From Taiwanofungus camphoratus (lineage: Eukaryota > Basidiomycota > Agaricomycetes > Polyporales > Taiwanofungaceae): DNA of 64,000 nt. The DNA is taken from NCBI GenBank assembly GCA_003999685.1, contig CP021230.1, forward strand, positions 1,612,001-1,676,000, read 5' to 3'. Position 1 is the stretch's first letter, and each line of letters starts with the position of its first letter. The translations under genes and the position numbers were made by a program. Below, piece after piece: positions 1 to 12,443 of the stretch. The notes under the pieces were generated by a model. The model did not search any database. It worked only from the letters and a program-made list of their open reading frames with translations, and was not told the DNA's origin.

Positions 1-2
1 CT

Positions 3-3000
3 GTTCCGAGCAACGTGCCAAGGCAGGAAGCCATCGCTATTGTTGGAATGGCAGTGAACTTCCCAGGAGCGCCAGATGCTGAGGGACTTTGGAAGGTGCT
101 CGAGAATGGTCTCAATACAGTTTCCGAGGTATGCGCCCAGCACCGGTCGAATAGTTGATGTCCGAGGATTCCATTGATAGACTTCCACTGTCTAGGTTCC
201 GGCCAATAGATTTGACGTGTCTGCGTACACAAACGCTCCTAAGGGATCGAAGCGCACGATGAAGACCAAATTGGGTAGTTTCCTCGACAATGCTGACGTC
301 TTCGACAACGCGTTCTTCCGTATGTCTCCTCGTGAGGCACGAAGTATGGATCCACAACAGAGGGTTCTTCTACACGTCGCGTATCATGCCCTCGAGAATG
401 CGGGGTACGTTCCGAACGCCACGCCCTGCTTCAACCCAGATACTTTCGCTACATACGTTGGAGTTGCAACAAACGACTACGTTCAAAACTTGCGCAATGA
501 CATAGACGTATACTATAGCACTGGTAAGTCATAAGAACCTTGCGCTGCGAATGTCATGTTGACGACTTCTGCAGGCACTCTACAGGCCTTTTTGAGCGGG
601 AAAGTCTCTTACGCTTTTGGGTTCAGCGGGCCTTCTATGGTTATTGATACAGCTTGCTCGTCTTCTATGGTTGCAATTCATCAGGCGTGCCGTTCACTGG
701 CAATCGGCGATTGCAGTGCGGCGATTGCGGGAGGCGTCAATGTGATGGCAAGTCCAGATGTGGGTATACAGATGTTTTTCTGCCATATTTGCATGCTAAC
801 TGCTAAGTGTAGATGTACCTGGGTCTTGATCGTGCTCACTTCCTGAGTGCGACTGGACAGTGCCGTCCATGGGACGCGTCCGCAGATGGGTATTGCCGCG
901 CTGAGGGATGTGGGATGTTCGTCCTCAAGCGTTTATCGGATGCATTGGCGGAAAACGACAGTATTCTAGGTGTTATTCGTGGAGTGGAGCTCAACCAATG
1001 TGGCCAAGCGGAATCAATCACACATCCCCATGCTCCAACACAGATCGAACTGTTTAAAAAGGTCTTAGCCTCGACAGGCGTGCATCCCAGTCGCATTAGC
1101 GTCGTTGAAGCACATGGGACCGGTACCCAAGCTGGAGACCCGACTGAGTTGGAAAGCCTTCGAGCCGTCCTCGCCGTGAATCGTTCCTCGGATAACCCAC
1201 TTCATGTGACCTCCGTCAAAGCAAATATCGGACACGCTGAAGCCGCCTCTGGAGCAGCTGCCCTCGCGAAGTTGATCCTCATGATGCGCAAACGTGTCAT
1301 TCCCGCGGTCATCTCTCTCAAGCAGCTCAATCCTAGGATTCCTGAATTGTCCATCGATGGGACGTGCATCGATACCGAACCCACAACTTGGACCACTATG
1401 CGTGAAGGGGAGAAGCGCCTGGCGCTCCTCAGCAACTTTGGTGCTGCTGGGTCCAACAGCGCACTCGTTCTCGAGGAGCCGCCCACCCCGCAATTGCCCA
1501 TGACAATCGAGGCTCCCGGAGCCGTTATACTTGGCTTGTCATGTGAAAGTGCAGCCGCTGCAGAGCAACTACGGGAATCCTACGTGCACCGAATTATGGA
1601 ATCCGTCGATGATCAATTCTCACTGGCCGACTTTGCTTATACAGCAACGGCTCGCAGGCAACTATATAGATACCGCATTGCAGCTTACGGCAGATCGAAG
1701 GAAGATCTTTGCAGCAATCTTAAAGAGGCGCAGCTGGTGGAAGTAAAGGCTGAGCGCGGGAAGGTTGTTTTCTTGTTTTCTGGTCAAGGTGGACAATATC
1801 TTGGAATGGGCACGGATTTATATAGAAGCATACCAGCCTTTCGTCAGAAGGTCGACCAATGCCACAGAAAACTCACCTCCTGGGGTTATCCGGGTATCTT
1901 AGGCATCATCAACCCTTCTTCTGAAGATTCGCCTGACTCAGGGGCCACCGGCTCCTTCGAAGCCTTCCAGTCTGCCGTCTTCGTCCTCGAATCTGCACTA
2001 GCATCGCTGTGGATGTCATGGGGTATACAACCTGACGCGGTCGCTGGTCACAGGTAAGAGTATATCAAAGTGCTTTGTAACATCTCATTGACAATTATCG
2101 TTTCGATAGTCTGGGAGAGTATGCTGCTCTCGTCATCGCAAATGTAATCTCCTTCGATGATGCTCTAAGGATGGTCGCCGAGAGAGCGCGGCTCATGAGT
2201 CAGAAATGCGAACTCGGGGCCACGGGAATGCTGGCTGTCAGATTGAGCCCTGAAAGGGTGACAGATATCTTGAGCACGGAAGAAAATTATCAGGGGCTCG
2301 CAATTGCTTGCTATAACAGGTAAGATACTTCTTCCATGGCAAGACAACTGAAATTTGATGATCGGTCAGCAACGCCGACTGCGTGGTCGCGGGTCATGTA
2401 GGCCAGCTGGAGTTCCTTTATAGCAAGGTAAAGCAATCTGGCAACAAATGTCTGCGTCTAAACGTCCCATACGGATACCATACGTCCGCTATGCACCCCA
2501 TTCTCGACGATCTGCGACAGCTCGGGGCTCGGCTGAAGCTCTCGGCACCTTCTATACCTATCCTCTCAAATGTTCATGGTGTCGTCGTTTCAGCTGGAGA
2601 TGCGTCCGTCTTCACATCTGATTACTTTGCGCGTCATTGTGGGGAAGCCGTGCGATTTGAGCAGAGCATACAACAGCTCGTTACGCAGAAGGAGTTCTTC
2701 AATATCGCTGCCTGGATCGAGATTGGACCGCATCCAACCACACTTCCAATGATCCGTTCCATCAATCTCGCCCCAAAAGAATCGCTGCAAATCGCCTCTC
2801 TGCGCAAGGATGCATCCGATTGGGAAACTCTATCTTCCGCGTTGTCTAGTCTATATTGCATCCCCACATCGATAGCATGGCGCAATGTTTATGCCGATTT
2901 CGCTCCAAACGCACGGCCGGTTGAGTTGCCTTCCTATCCATTTGCTAACACTCGGTTCTGGGTCGCATTCGAGGAAGACCGTCCACACAGTGCCCCCGGC

Positions 3001-5564
3001 GTCGAGGTACACACGCCATCCACACAGTTCTCCCTTCTGGGTAGTTGCGTAAGTGTTCCTTCGCATGAGGGCGACGTTGCTTTGTTCGAGACGACTATCG
3101 ATCGACTTGCGAACCTTATCGAGGGTCACGAGGTAGCTGGACACGCTCTTTGTCCTGCCTCTGTATACCACGAACTTGCCCTCGCTGCAGCCCATACTCT
3201 GCTTGAGAAGGTCGGAACGACCGACCAAGACATGGTCTTGGATCTTTCGGAGATCGTGTACGCTCATCCACTTGTATACTCTCCTCGCGTCCCGCGGACG
3301 GTTCGCATCGAAGTTGCCCCTTTGAGCAGCGGGGACAAGCACTCTGGCAAATTCAATATTAGTTCGTGGATCGGCGACTCGCGTGGAGAAAGCCAACCGC
3401 ATTGCAGCGGCTTCTTTGACAAACGCTCCGCGAATCATACAGCCTCCAAACTATCGTTGTCAAAGACCATGATCAATCGCCGCAGGGAGTCGGCGCGCTC
3501 CGGATCCAATCGTTCTGAGACGTTCTATACTCACACGGCCTATAACATCATATTTTCTCGGGTGGTCAAGTATGCAAGTGCCTATCATACCATGAAGTCG
3601 ATCACAGTAGATGCAAATGGTGTCGATGCCTTCGCAGTCATTCAATTACCATCGGAATCTGCCTCTGGTCGTTTCGTTGTCCATCCCATATTTATGGACA
3701 CCCTCCTGCATGCCGCTGGGTTCGTAATCAACTGCAACGCCGACGACAATGAAGCGTTCATTTGCAGCCAGGTCGACAGGGTTAAAGGGCTTCCTGCTCT
3801 CATCAAGACTTCCGCGACTTACGGGGTGTATTGCAACATTGGTTTCATGTCAGACACTTTGGCGGTCGCTGATGCGTATGCCATTGAACTCGACGGTGCC
3901 GATGGTACTGTTGTCGCACACATGAAGCGCATGCGTTTCCGAAAGCTACGGAAGAATGGTTTTGCGACTCTCTTGTCGATGGCCGCGCAAGATCCGGCGC
4001 ATGCTCACGCAGCCGCACCCCGCCATTCGTCCAGGCAATCGGCTGCCCACGCACCCTCGTCGAAAGAGAATGCGAATACAAGCAGCAAGAAAGAGTCTGG
4101 TATTGAGGCGCAGCTTGTGAACTTAGTTGCCGAGACGTGTGGGGTGAACATCGCGGACATGAAAATGCAGTCACGACTTTCCGATCTCGGTTTCGATTCA
4201 CTGATGAGCATCGAACTTGCTGGCCGGATCAACGCTCTTCTCCCCTCCCTCCATCTGGACGCGGATGCGCTCTCGTCATACAACCAGGTTGGGGACCTCG
4301 TACAAGACATCAAGCACAAGTGCGGGTCCTCCACCCCGACCTCAAGCACCGTCACCTTGATCGAACCGGATGTCGCTTCCAGTGATCACGCTGTTGCGAG
4401 CACACACGGTGCGGCCGAGCGGGCTCAGGTGAAGGAAATCATGTCTTCCATCCTAGGCATATCCGTGGAGGAATTGGCGGACGATCAGGATCTGGAGCGT
4501 CTGGGACTTGATTCGCTCACCTCCATAGAAGCCCGGCACGCTCTTCAGTCAACGCTCGACGTCAAGATATCAGAGGAGGCGTTTTCTTCTTGCAAAACGA
4601 TACGAGACCTGGTTGTCGCTGTTCTTGGGCCAGCGTCCGACGGGCAGGACGGTGTTCGTGGCAGCAAGCAAGAAACGGAGAAACGGATCACGTTCGGCAC
4701 GGAGGTCAATCCAGCTCCATACCAAGATGGCAATGGCTCGGATTCCCTGCCGCTTTTCCTTATACACGATGGCAGTGGCATGGCCCATCCTTATTCTCGG
4801 CTCTTACCTCTCGGCCGAGCTCTCTGGGGAATACACAACCCGAACCTCCCTACAGGCGAAGAGTGGAAAGGCGGAGTGCTTGAGATGGCGGCTCACTACG
4901 TGGGCCTGATCAAGGCCGTTGCGGGGAGAACTGGATGCATCGTGGGAGGTACGTTTCGGCTCAGCACTGCTGTCTCGAGGTACCTGCTGACGAACCGGAT
5001 TGCAGGATGGTCGTTTGGGGGCGTGCTTGCTTTTGAGGTTGGCCGCCAGCTTATTGACGCGGGCGTCCGCGTGCCGGGCATCGTTCTCATCGATTCTCCG
5101 CACCCGTTGACTCGGAGCCCCCTCCCTCCGTCTCTGATTGACTCCGTCATAGGCGAGAAAGGCTCTGGCAACAGGCTCACGCAGCTCGTCCGCACCCAAA
5201 TGCGCCATGCTACGCAAGCGCTGGTTCAGTACGATCCCTCTCAATCTCCTGCGCGCCACGTCATGCCTAAAAAGGCGGTGATGCTTCGGTCGAGGGAAGG
5301 CTTCCCTCTGGCAAAAGTGGAGACGGAATCAGCATCCTTCTTAGCTGACAGGAATGACCCCGCAAAGTCGGTCGTCGAATGGGAGAAGGTGCTCGGTACT
5401 GCCGTCCCCGTTCTCGATATCCCCGGGAACCATTTTGAACCTTTCGAAGCGAAGAACGTACGTGCTTCGATATCTTATCATCTTTTGCGAAATTGAGTAA
5501 AAGCTGTCCACAGATCCCTACCGTTTCGCAGAAGCTGAAGGAGGCTCTGGTTCTTCTTGACTAA
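3..5564 (+). CDS. Non-reducing polyketide synthase, 5' end missing (KS-AT-PT-ACP-ACP-TE)
   Basis: This is an iterative type I PKS that would build an aromatic polyketide, probably of the orsellinic-acid type, from acetyl/malonyl units. Its beginning (and any SAT domain) lies outside the left edge. I read eight exons: 3-128, 196-523, 575-759, 813-2053, 2110-2319, 2370-4948, 5006-5457 and 5514-5564, all with GT-AG junctions. Domains in order: ketosynthase (DTACSSS with the active Cys codon at 655-657; EAHGTGT; NIGHAEA), acyltransferase ([15 protein letters not shown] across an intron), and product template ([15 protein letters not shown] with its His, [15 protein letters not shown] with its Asp). 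Two acyl carrier proteins follow, with phosphopantetheine Ser codons at 4198-4200 (GFDSL) and 4513-4515 (GLDSL). A thioesterase closes the protein (GWSFGG, terminal GNHFEPF). No reductive domains are seen. The product assignment is inference from domain order. Confidence 0.95.
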
Positions 5565-8148
5565 CTGACATGTAGCTCTAGTATGTATTTCTGATGACAC
5601 GGACACACAGTGTATACCGTTTAGAGTGCTTTTTGTAAACTAAATGCGCATATAGATGTGCAATGACATGGCCGTCGCATTCAGTCTCACGTAGAGACGG
5701 TGGGCCCTTCAGTACGTTTGAGCTCGACCCTGAGGGTCATCCTACATCGACCTCGGCACGATAGTGTCGAATCCTCAAAGTACTGCGGTGTGATAAGTCT
5801 TAAGATGCGCCGATTCTCGAAGGCCACTCGAGACTCGCGCGGGCCCGAGTAAATAACCCGAGTAAATACCGAGACGGTTGTGCACTTCCGAATCTTCCGC
5901 TATCAATGTTGTGCTGCAAGATCGCCTATTGCACGTGTATCATTCAATTATAGCGTGTCTCTGTAGGTATGACAGACGAATTGTATGCAGGTGAGATTCG
6001 GCATCACGATGTCGCGAAGTATCCGCAAATCGTACAGATGTCGATGTGATAGAGTCAGGTGCAGGAGAACAGGAATGGTGTTTCATTCTTGGGCCTTGCA
6101 TCAAGAAACCGTCGCCATATCTGGCTATCTGACATGTCTGAACTCGTCTTATTAACAGACTTGCATGATTGACCCACATCCTACACTCTTTGCTTGATCT
6201 CATTTGGCATGAATAGAGTGCATTTGCAGAGACCTGGGTCACAGCCAAAAAGGAAATTTTTCTTACGTTTCTACCGCCTGATTGGCCGATAACCGAGACC
6301 TAGGTCTCTGCAAATACGCTCTAATGTATAAGTTGAGACCTACTTTCATATATCTCACTGGGCTTTCTGTGTGTTGGTAAAGATTTCCAGACAATGATTG
6401 TCTGGATCCATGAGGTCCAACTTCTGGACTAGATGCCTTTCAGGAAAGTCAGATGGTTCCAAGCCTTGTCAAACGTGCGTGACGATTTACGGATGCTTAC
6501 AAGACTTGGCCACTGGCAGTTGCAGGTTGTCTTTATATATATTCAGCGTCTGGTCCAGAGGCATCGCCTTGTCTCAATTAGGTGTCGTTATACTAATGTC
6601 ATCCTGCCATCCACAAGAGACCTTGATCTATCCCGGGGAAGAGGGGGTTGATTTTGGTTGAATCTACATAGATGAGAACGTCGAGATGTTTCAAATCGCT
6701 AGCCAGGTCATCGCTAGCCACTGAACGGAGGGTCCATGGGGGTCTCACGTAACTGTGCATGATTCATTCAGCCTTCCTATTTCTCGTGGAGCCGCGGCGG
6801 CCGTGATCATCTAGATAGAGAACGAGATCAACCAATTTGACACGATCTACTCGTATCTGGTGGATCTGTCCTGGTTGTACTCTCACCGTTATGCTTGCCA
6901 TGCATCCAAACGCAGTCGTCGCTCTGACCTCCAGAGCAGGTGCTCGTACTGCCAATGGACCGCGCGGATTGCCTAGCTATTCACCAACCCGGATGTGAGA
7001 TTACCATGAAGAATCCATCTCACTTGGACCCTCATAGCCCCGGCGTTTCCTAGATAAATCGCAGCTGCCGTGACAGGTGGTAAAATGCGCCCACGAATTC
7101 TGGAAGAGAAGGTGACAAGCTTCCTAGAGGAACGTTAGCGGTCCCTTTCGAGATTTCACTTCTAGCTGTTTCTCAGCTACAGCGCAGAAATCCAACTCTG
7201 ACTTGCGTTCTCCCCTTCAGGCCTAGGTGCCGAATATTATTAGGTGTACGTTGAGCGAATGCTTCTGGCCGATATACGCGGCCTGCTTGCCTAAGCACCG
7301 GAAGCAGGAGCGCCGGAGACAATCCATCTTCTAGAACCCCTGGCATGCTCGTCGAGCGGCGAAACGCTCTCTCGTATCTCAACCCCGACGTGCGCTTAGC
7401 TTTGTGGAGATCGCTTCGACTGATGTCTCTGACCGCTGGTATCAGATTTGCTCAAGCACGTGCTGTAATGTAGCTGGGACCACACAACGGAGGAAGAATG
7501 GACCGTGTTTGACCTGGTCTCCGCCAGCAAACACGTACCGAATCAGGTACGTATGAACAGGCAAGGTACTACGTTAGGTCATGTGATCTGTATGTACCCA
7601 ACAGCACGTTATGGTGCCAATGAAGAAGTTTGGCCGGAGATGAACAGATATATCCCATTCCATCGAAGAAGACGGACGCTCTTATGCCCTAAGGCTTGGT
7701 GAAGCAAGACGAGCTAGAAGGAAAACCTCATGTTACTCCGGTCAGTGTATCTAGACTTCCAAGCATCCGCAGCCTGTGCCTCGACATGGTGCATATCATG
7801 GGGGAACGACTTGAATGCGGTGGGAACATCGGGGCGTTCTTATGAACGATGGTTGCCGGTTGTGCGGTCTTTGCTGATGTGTGTTTGGTAGTCCTGGGGT
7901 GGGATAGTCCACGGTGCGGACGCGATCGCCCAGAACCTGACAAGCGCAGACCGCTCATTGCTGTCCCATCATCGCTCAACAACGTACGGTTTCAAATGTT
8001 TTATCTTGATAAGAAAACGTAAGGGCATAATTAACAAGACTACTGTAGTTCCATACGAGCGCTTCCCACAACCATTCCAGTTAACGTTACGAAATCGACA
8101 GCGACAAGAAAGCGACTTCACGTTCTCTCTATTCTACTATATAGATAT
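5565..8148. other. Intergenic stretch without a recognised gene
   Basis: About 2.6 kb between the convergently oriented PKS and karyopherin genes. Apart from one small inverted-repeat element (6216-6321) I see only short unconvincing reading frames and no tRNA. The missing karyopherin C-terminal repeats are not present here. Confidence 0.6.
6216..6321. mobile_element. MITE-like foldback element, family with TA target duplication
   Basis: A 106-bp element bounded by 25-bp imperfect terminal inverted repeats. The left end reads GAGTGCATTTGCAGAGACCT; the reverse complement of the right end reads GAGCGTATTTGCAGAGACCT. There are three mismatches over 25 bp. Both ends are flanked by TA, as for Tc1/mariner- or PIF-type non-autonomous elements. 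A second copy with the same terminal words lies at 50657-50867. No coding capacity. Confidence 0.7.
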
Positions 8149-11100
8149 TTAATCCTCGCTGCCACCCTCGTCCTCGCTCTCCCATTGCGCCAGTTGCAGC
8201 CCCAGGTCGCGCACACTGGAGACCGCCATCAGCAGATCGTGGCTGGGGCTGAACAGCGTGAGCGTTTTCGCCATGTCCTCGAGAGCAAAGTCTTCCATCT
8301 CCTCGATCAGCATGAGGTCCTCCTTGTCGTCCGCAAGCTCCGAGGCGGGCCGTGCCGCGCGCGCCTTCCTCTTATCCGCGAGGCTTTGCAGCTGTCGCTT
8401 GGTCGCCTCCATAATACCTTCGTGGAATTCGGGGGCCAGGGATGGGGGCCCGCCGATGACACGAAGAGAGTCGGAGAAGCATTTGTAGAGAGACGCGAGG
8501 AACGACGAGTCGCTTTCTCCCCCGATGCAGTTGACCAGCTGCGAGAATGTCGCAGAGACCATCTGGTTTGTCAGCGTCCCACTGGTCTTGCCGCAAGAGA
8601 GAAGCATTGGCACCAGCCTGGCCGCCAGCAATCAGCCCTCCGTTGGTATTGCAGTCTCAGCAAATGGACAACCACTCACATCGCGGACGCTTCTCTGACA
8701 CCTTCATGGAAGTAGAACCGGAGCGACGGCAGAACCAGTTCCAGGCTTTGAGTAAGGTACGGCGCGAAACGGGCGTTGAGCGTCGAACAGTATATCACGA
8801 GGGTCTCGAACGCCTGACACTTCTCCTCAATGGCAGAGGTCTTGATCCCGACTTGTTGGCCATCCATGGAAATAGTCTCCCACCCATCTCGCTCCCCTGG
8901 GGCTTCGTCTTCATCTGCGGAAAAAGCCACCCGTCAGTACAGCATGAGCGCATTACAACGAGCACGGGAACGGCAGAGGGATCAGAGCGCACCATATATG
9001 GAGACATCGGCTTTCGCGCTGGCAGCCAGCAACAGCGGCGGCATCACGACCGGCAGATAGGGCTCGAACTCGGGGCCCATAGCCTGGCACACCTTGGCCC
9101 ATGTCGCGATCAAGTAGTGGCCCAGCATAGTATCACTCGGGTCTACCGGGCTATCTACAACACACTTCTGGCGTCAGCGCCGGAGTCGTCGGATAATAGA
9201 GGGGAGTACTACGTACTTTGTATCCGCATCAAGTGTTCGACGAACGCGTTGGCGTCGGGCCTGAATATATCTCTGCCGACGGCGATGGCTGCATCCGCCA
9301 AAGACAGCGATGAGTCGGTTTGTGGAGACAACGGAGATAGACGACCGGACCTATTAAGCCAGCACACTCCATAGCCTTCACCCTGAGCTTGCGGTACTCG
9401 GGGCTGTTCGCGTTTTGCAAGACGTTCAAGAGCAACGGCATGATCACCGAGTAATGCTATAATACCATTCTGTCAATACCGGAGTAATGGTGTGCAGCCA
9501 AACGTTCCCAGGAACACACGAGAGACGGTGGGGCGCGGGAAGCATCGCAGTGGGGAAGAGACGCGGAGACGAGCTGACCTTGGCGAACGTCGCCTCACTC
9601 GCGTCCGCAACCATCGCGAGAGTCGTGATGGCCTGCTCCTGGACGTATCTCTTGGGCGGCTTTGCGCCATTGGCCGGATGCGGGTTGAGCAGCTTTAGTA
9701 GCCGCTCGACGATCGGGTCAAGATACGGGATGAGGGTGTCACGCTCGACGCCCTCACAAAAGTTGATCAACGCTGCGGCTGCGTGCGCATGCACCCTGAT
9801 AGAGGTTCAGAGAGAGACTCGGTCAGCACGCTCAGGATGGCCGGAGACATGGTGTCGGGCCGTACCGAGCTTCCGGTGCCTCGAGGGTCGGTATCAGTGC
9901 GGAAAAGATCTGCTGGTGGTATTGCGCCTGAATGACTTCCTATCCCAAAAATGCATCAGCAGGCGAGAATGCACGAATTCTAGAGACCTTTACGATCGAT
10001 ACATACCTCCAAGTCGGTGCATAACTGACCACTGTGTGGGAGCAGCCACTGAATCATTACCACACGAGACCAAGCAAGAGGATGGCGTACTCACATGCAA
10101 TGACATGCCGCATACCGTACTCTTGGGTGCGGGTCCGCAAACATCGGAGTCACCAAGCTGATTCACATCGACCCATCAGCCCTCTGCACTCGGGCTTGCA
10201 AAGGAAATAGGGGTGAGAAAAGAGAACGTACTCTACGACCTTTCCAAGCTCGTGTTGCAGGACCTTGCTCGTGCCCTCTGCGATGGCGGCAATGGCCATG
10301 AGCCCCGCATGGCGCAAGCGCCAGTCATGGCTCGCGAGCATCGCAGGGATGTACTGGAATGCGGCGGGCAGCACCGCCTTGCCTCCCAGCGCGCACGCGA
10401 GGCGGTCAATCGACTGCTCGTACACGTGCGGGTATGTGTCGTCCGTCGGGTCCTCCCCGGGCTGCCCATGCAAAACGCCGCCGGTCGGAGCCCACAGTCA
10501 GTACACGAACAGCAGCCGATTGCAGAAGGTAAGACGCAGGACGCACATCCGCCTCGAGCCACACGTCTGTCTCGTCCTCCGGGATCTCGCCCATGCCCTC
10601 CAAGCACCCGCGCACCACCGCGCCCGTCCAGCCGTCCACACGTTTGACCATCGCGGGGCGCGCCTCGCTCAAGGTGATCATAAATTCGAGCGCGGCCCTG
10701 CGCACCTGCTCCTCCTCGTCGTCCTCCTCCACCGCCTTCCCTTTCCCTGCCCCTTGCCCGCCTCCACCCTGACTGGGCGGCGGAGGCGGAAAGGTGAAGC
10801 TGCCCGCGCCGGGGTTCGGGCGCGCGACGGTGGGTGTGGGCCCCGCGTCGACGGTGGGGACGAGGAGTGCGGGAAGGAACGTGAGGAGCGCAGGCAGATG
10901 CAGCGCGAAGAGGCCGGGTGCGCTGCCGGCGAGCGGGGTGAGCGTGCCGAGGAAAGCAGGGAGGTGCACGTGCGGGAGCGCGGGGAGGGTGTTGAGCATG
11001 GGATAGAGCAGGCCGAGCACTTGCGCGTGCTGCGTGATGTCGGACGCGTTAAGATAGGCGACGGAGGCGCGCAGCGCGGCGAGGCGGACCTGGCGATGGG

Positions 11101-11824
11101 GAGAACGAATAGGTACCGAGAATTGGGAATGAAGGGGAGGTGGGGCCGGCTCACCTCGATGCTCTGCGGGTCCTGCAAACCTTTCTGGAGGACCGCGAGC
11201 ACCCCGTCGGGCTGAAGATCCATGACAAGGTTGGGACTACCGGCGAAGACGCGGAAGGAGGCCTCGCGGGTGCCGGCGTCGGGGCTCTCTGCCATGCTGA
11301 AGGTCTGGGCCTGGAGCGCGTGCCATGGGCGTCCTCGCGTCATGGCATGGTTCGCGAGATCGCTGACGGTGTCGACGGTTTTGCGGCGTACGACGGGGGA
11401 AGGTTCGTGCAGGAGAGAGTGTAAGAGGATACGCTCGAGTGTTGCCAGGCTTTGTGAGGAGAGGTGGTCGTATAGCGACATACGGTGTGCGGAGGTCGAG
11501 CGGAAGAGAAGGCGGCGGAGGAGGACGAGGGAAAACGAGCGCATCTGGTGCGAGATCAGCAGCAAGGTAAAGGTACGATTGACCAAACCTACAACTTCTG
11601 TGTCCGCAGTAGTAGAGAATTGAGCGAGAGCTAGCAAGTAGAGCTCCGGCGTCTGGGCGAGGCGATCATTGACGGCTTTTTCTGCACTGAGGCAGGCGTG
11701 AGTGCAGACACATCCAAAATGTAACTGAAGCACACTTTGAGCGGATCTGGTTATCACCGAGAACGAGATTGGAGAGTATTTGGGTTAGTTCTGCGGTGAC
11801 TTCTGGTGGGACGACCGCGTCCAT
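8149..11824 (-). CDS. Importin beta-3 family karyopherin (Kap121/Pse1/IPO5-like), C-terminally short
   Basis: A nuclear import receptor made of HEAT repeats that would carry cargo through the nuclear pore under Ran control. I assemble 13 exons: 11736-11824, 11155-11686, 10547-11089, 10232-10461, 10095-10157, 10007-10031, 9866-9939, 9579-9795, 9351-9456, 9217-9288, 8993-9154, 8680-8914 and 8149-8617. They total 2817 nt and 938 aa. Family landmarks in order: [89 protein letters not shown] and [13 protein letters not shown]. The start at 11824 has the context GCCATGG. Kap121 and IPO5 are about 1090-1100 aa. This protein stops after the equivalent of the acidic region, with an acidic tail ([10 protein letters not shown]), so several C-terminal HEAT repeats are lacking. 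It may be a divergent paralogue rather than the essential copy. Confidence 0.92.
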
Positions 11825-12443
11825 GGCTGAGGCGCAAACGTCGAATAGACACGCCGGCAATCAGTTCAGCGACGTTGTCGATATTGAGGCTGAGTTTCAC
11901 ACTGGAGACACCTATACTTAAGTGGTATAGAATACAATAGCGCCAAGGATAGTCTTGCAAGGAAGGCAGCAAATGAACAGTGAATATGTTAGGAAGACAA
12001 GAGAGCCAGTGAGGGCGCCTGAGGAAAAGTAGGTGCAGTGCAGAGGCGGTGGCCTCGTCCACGTGCTCTCGATCGCGTCTATATCACGGCTTGAAGTTTG
12101 TGTTATTTGTTATTGCTGGCGTCCCCTCGCGATCCACAACTGGCCTTGAAAGCTCAGTAAACCCTGCACTACTCCATCGTATCCAGTTTGTTACAGATGA
12201 CGTGAATTTTGGCTGACTTGGAAGAAGTCGCCCAGATGAAGAGGAGAATGACCACAGACGCATCCATACGATCACCTTTTTGCTGGTGCTCTGACTAGTA
12301 ATTCTGTAGGGACAAGTCTCGTAATCGGCTAGAATGCACTCCAATTTGTCTTTCTTGTGCAAATACAGCAAAAGTCAAAGCAGTGAAATTCATCATGTCC
12401 CTCAGTCACTCAATGAAAGTACTACAGTGGACAGACGAGTTAT
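11825..12443. other. Intergenic; promoter region of the karyopherin gene
   Basis: About 620 bp between the karyopherin start and the caspase-like stop, both on the minus strand. It should hold the karyopherin promoter and 5' leader. No TATA box or other site stands out, and no further gene is visible. Confidence 0.5.

Noticed and set aside
10265-11215. Plus-strand frame of 316 codons
   Set aside because: It is antisense to well-supported karyopherin exons and shows Arg/Gly low complexity.
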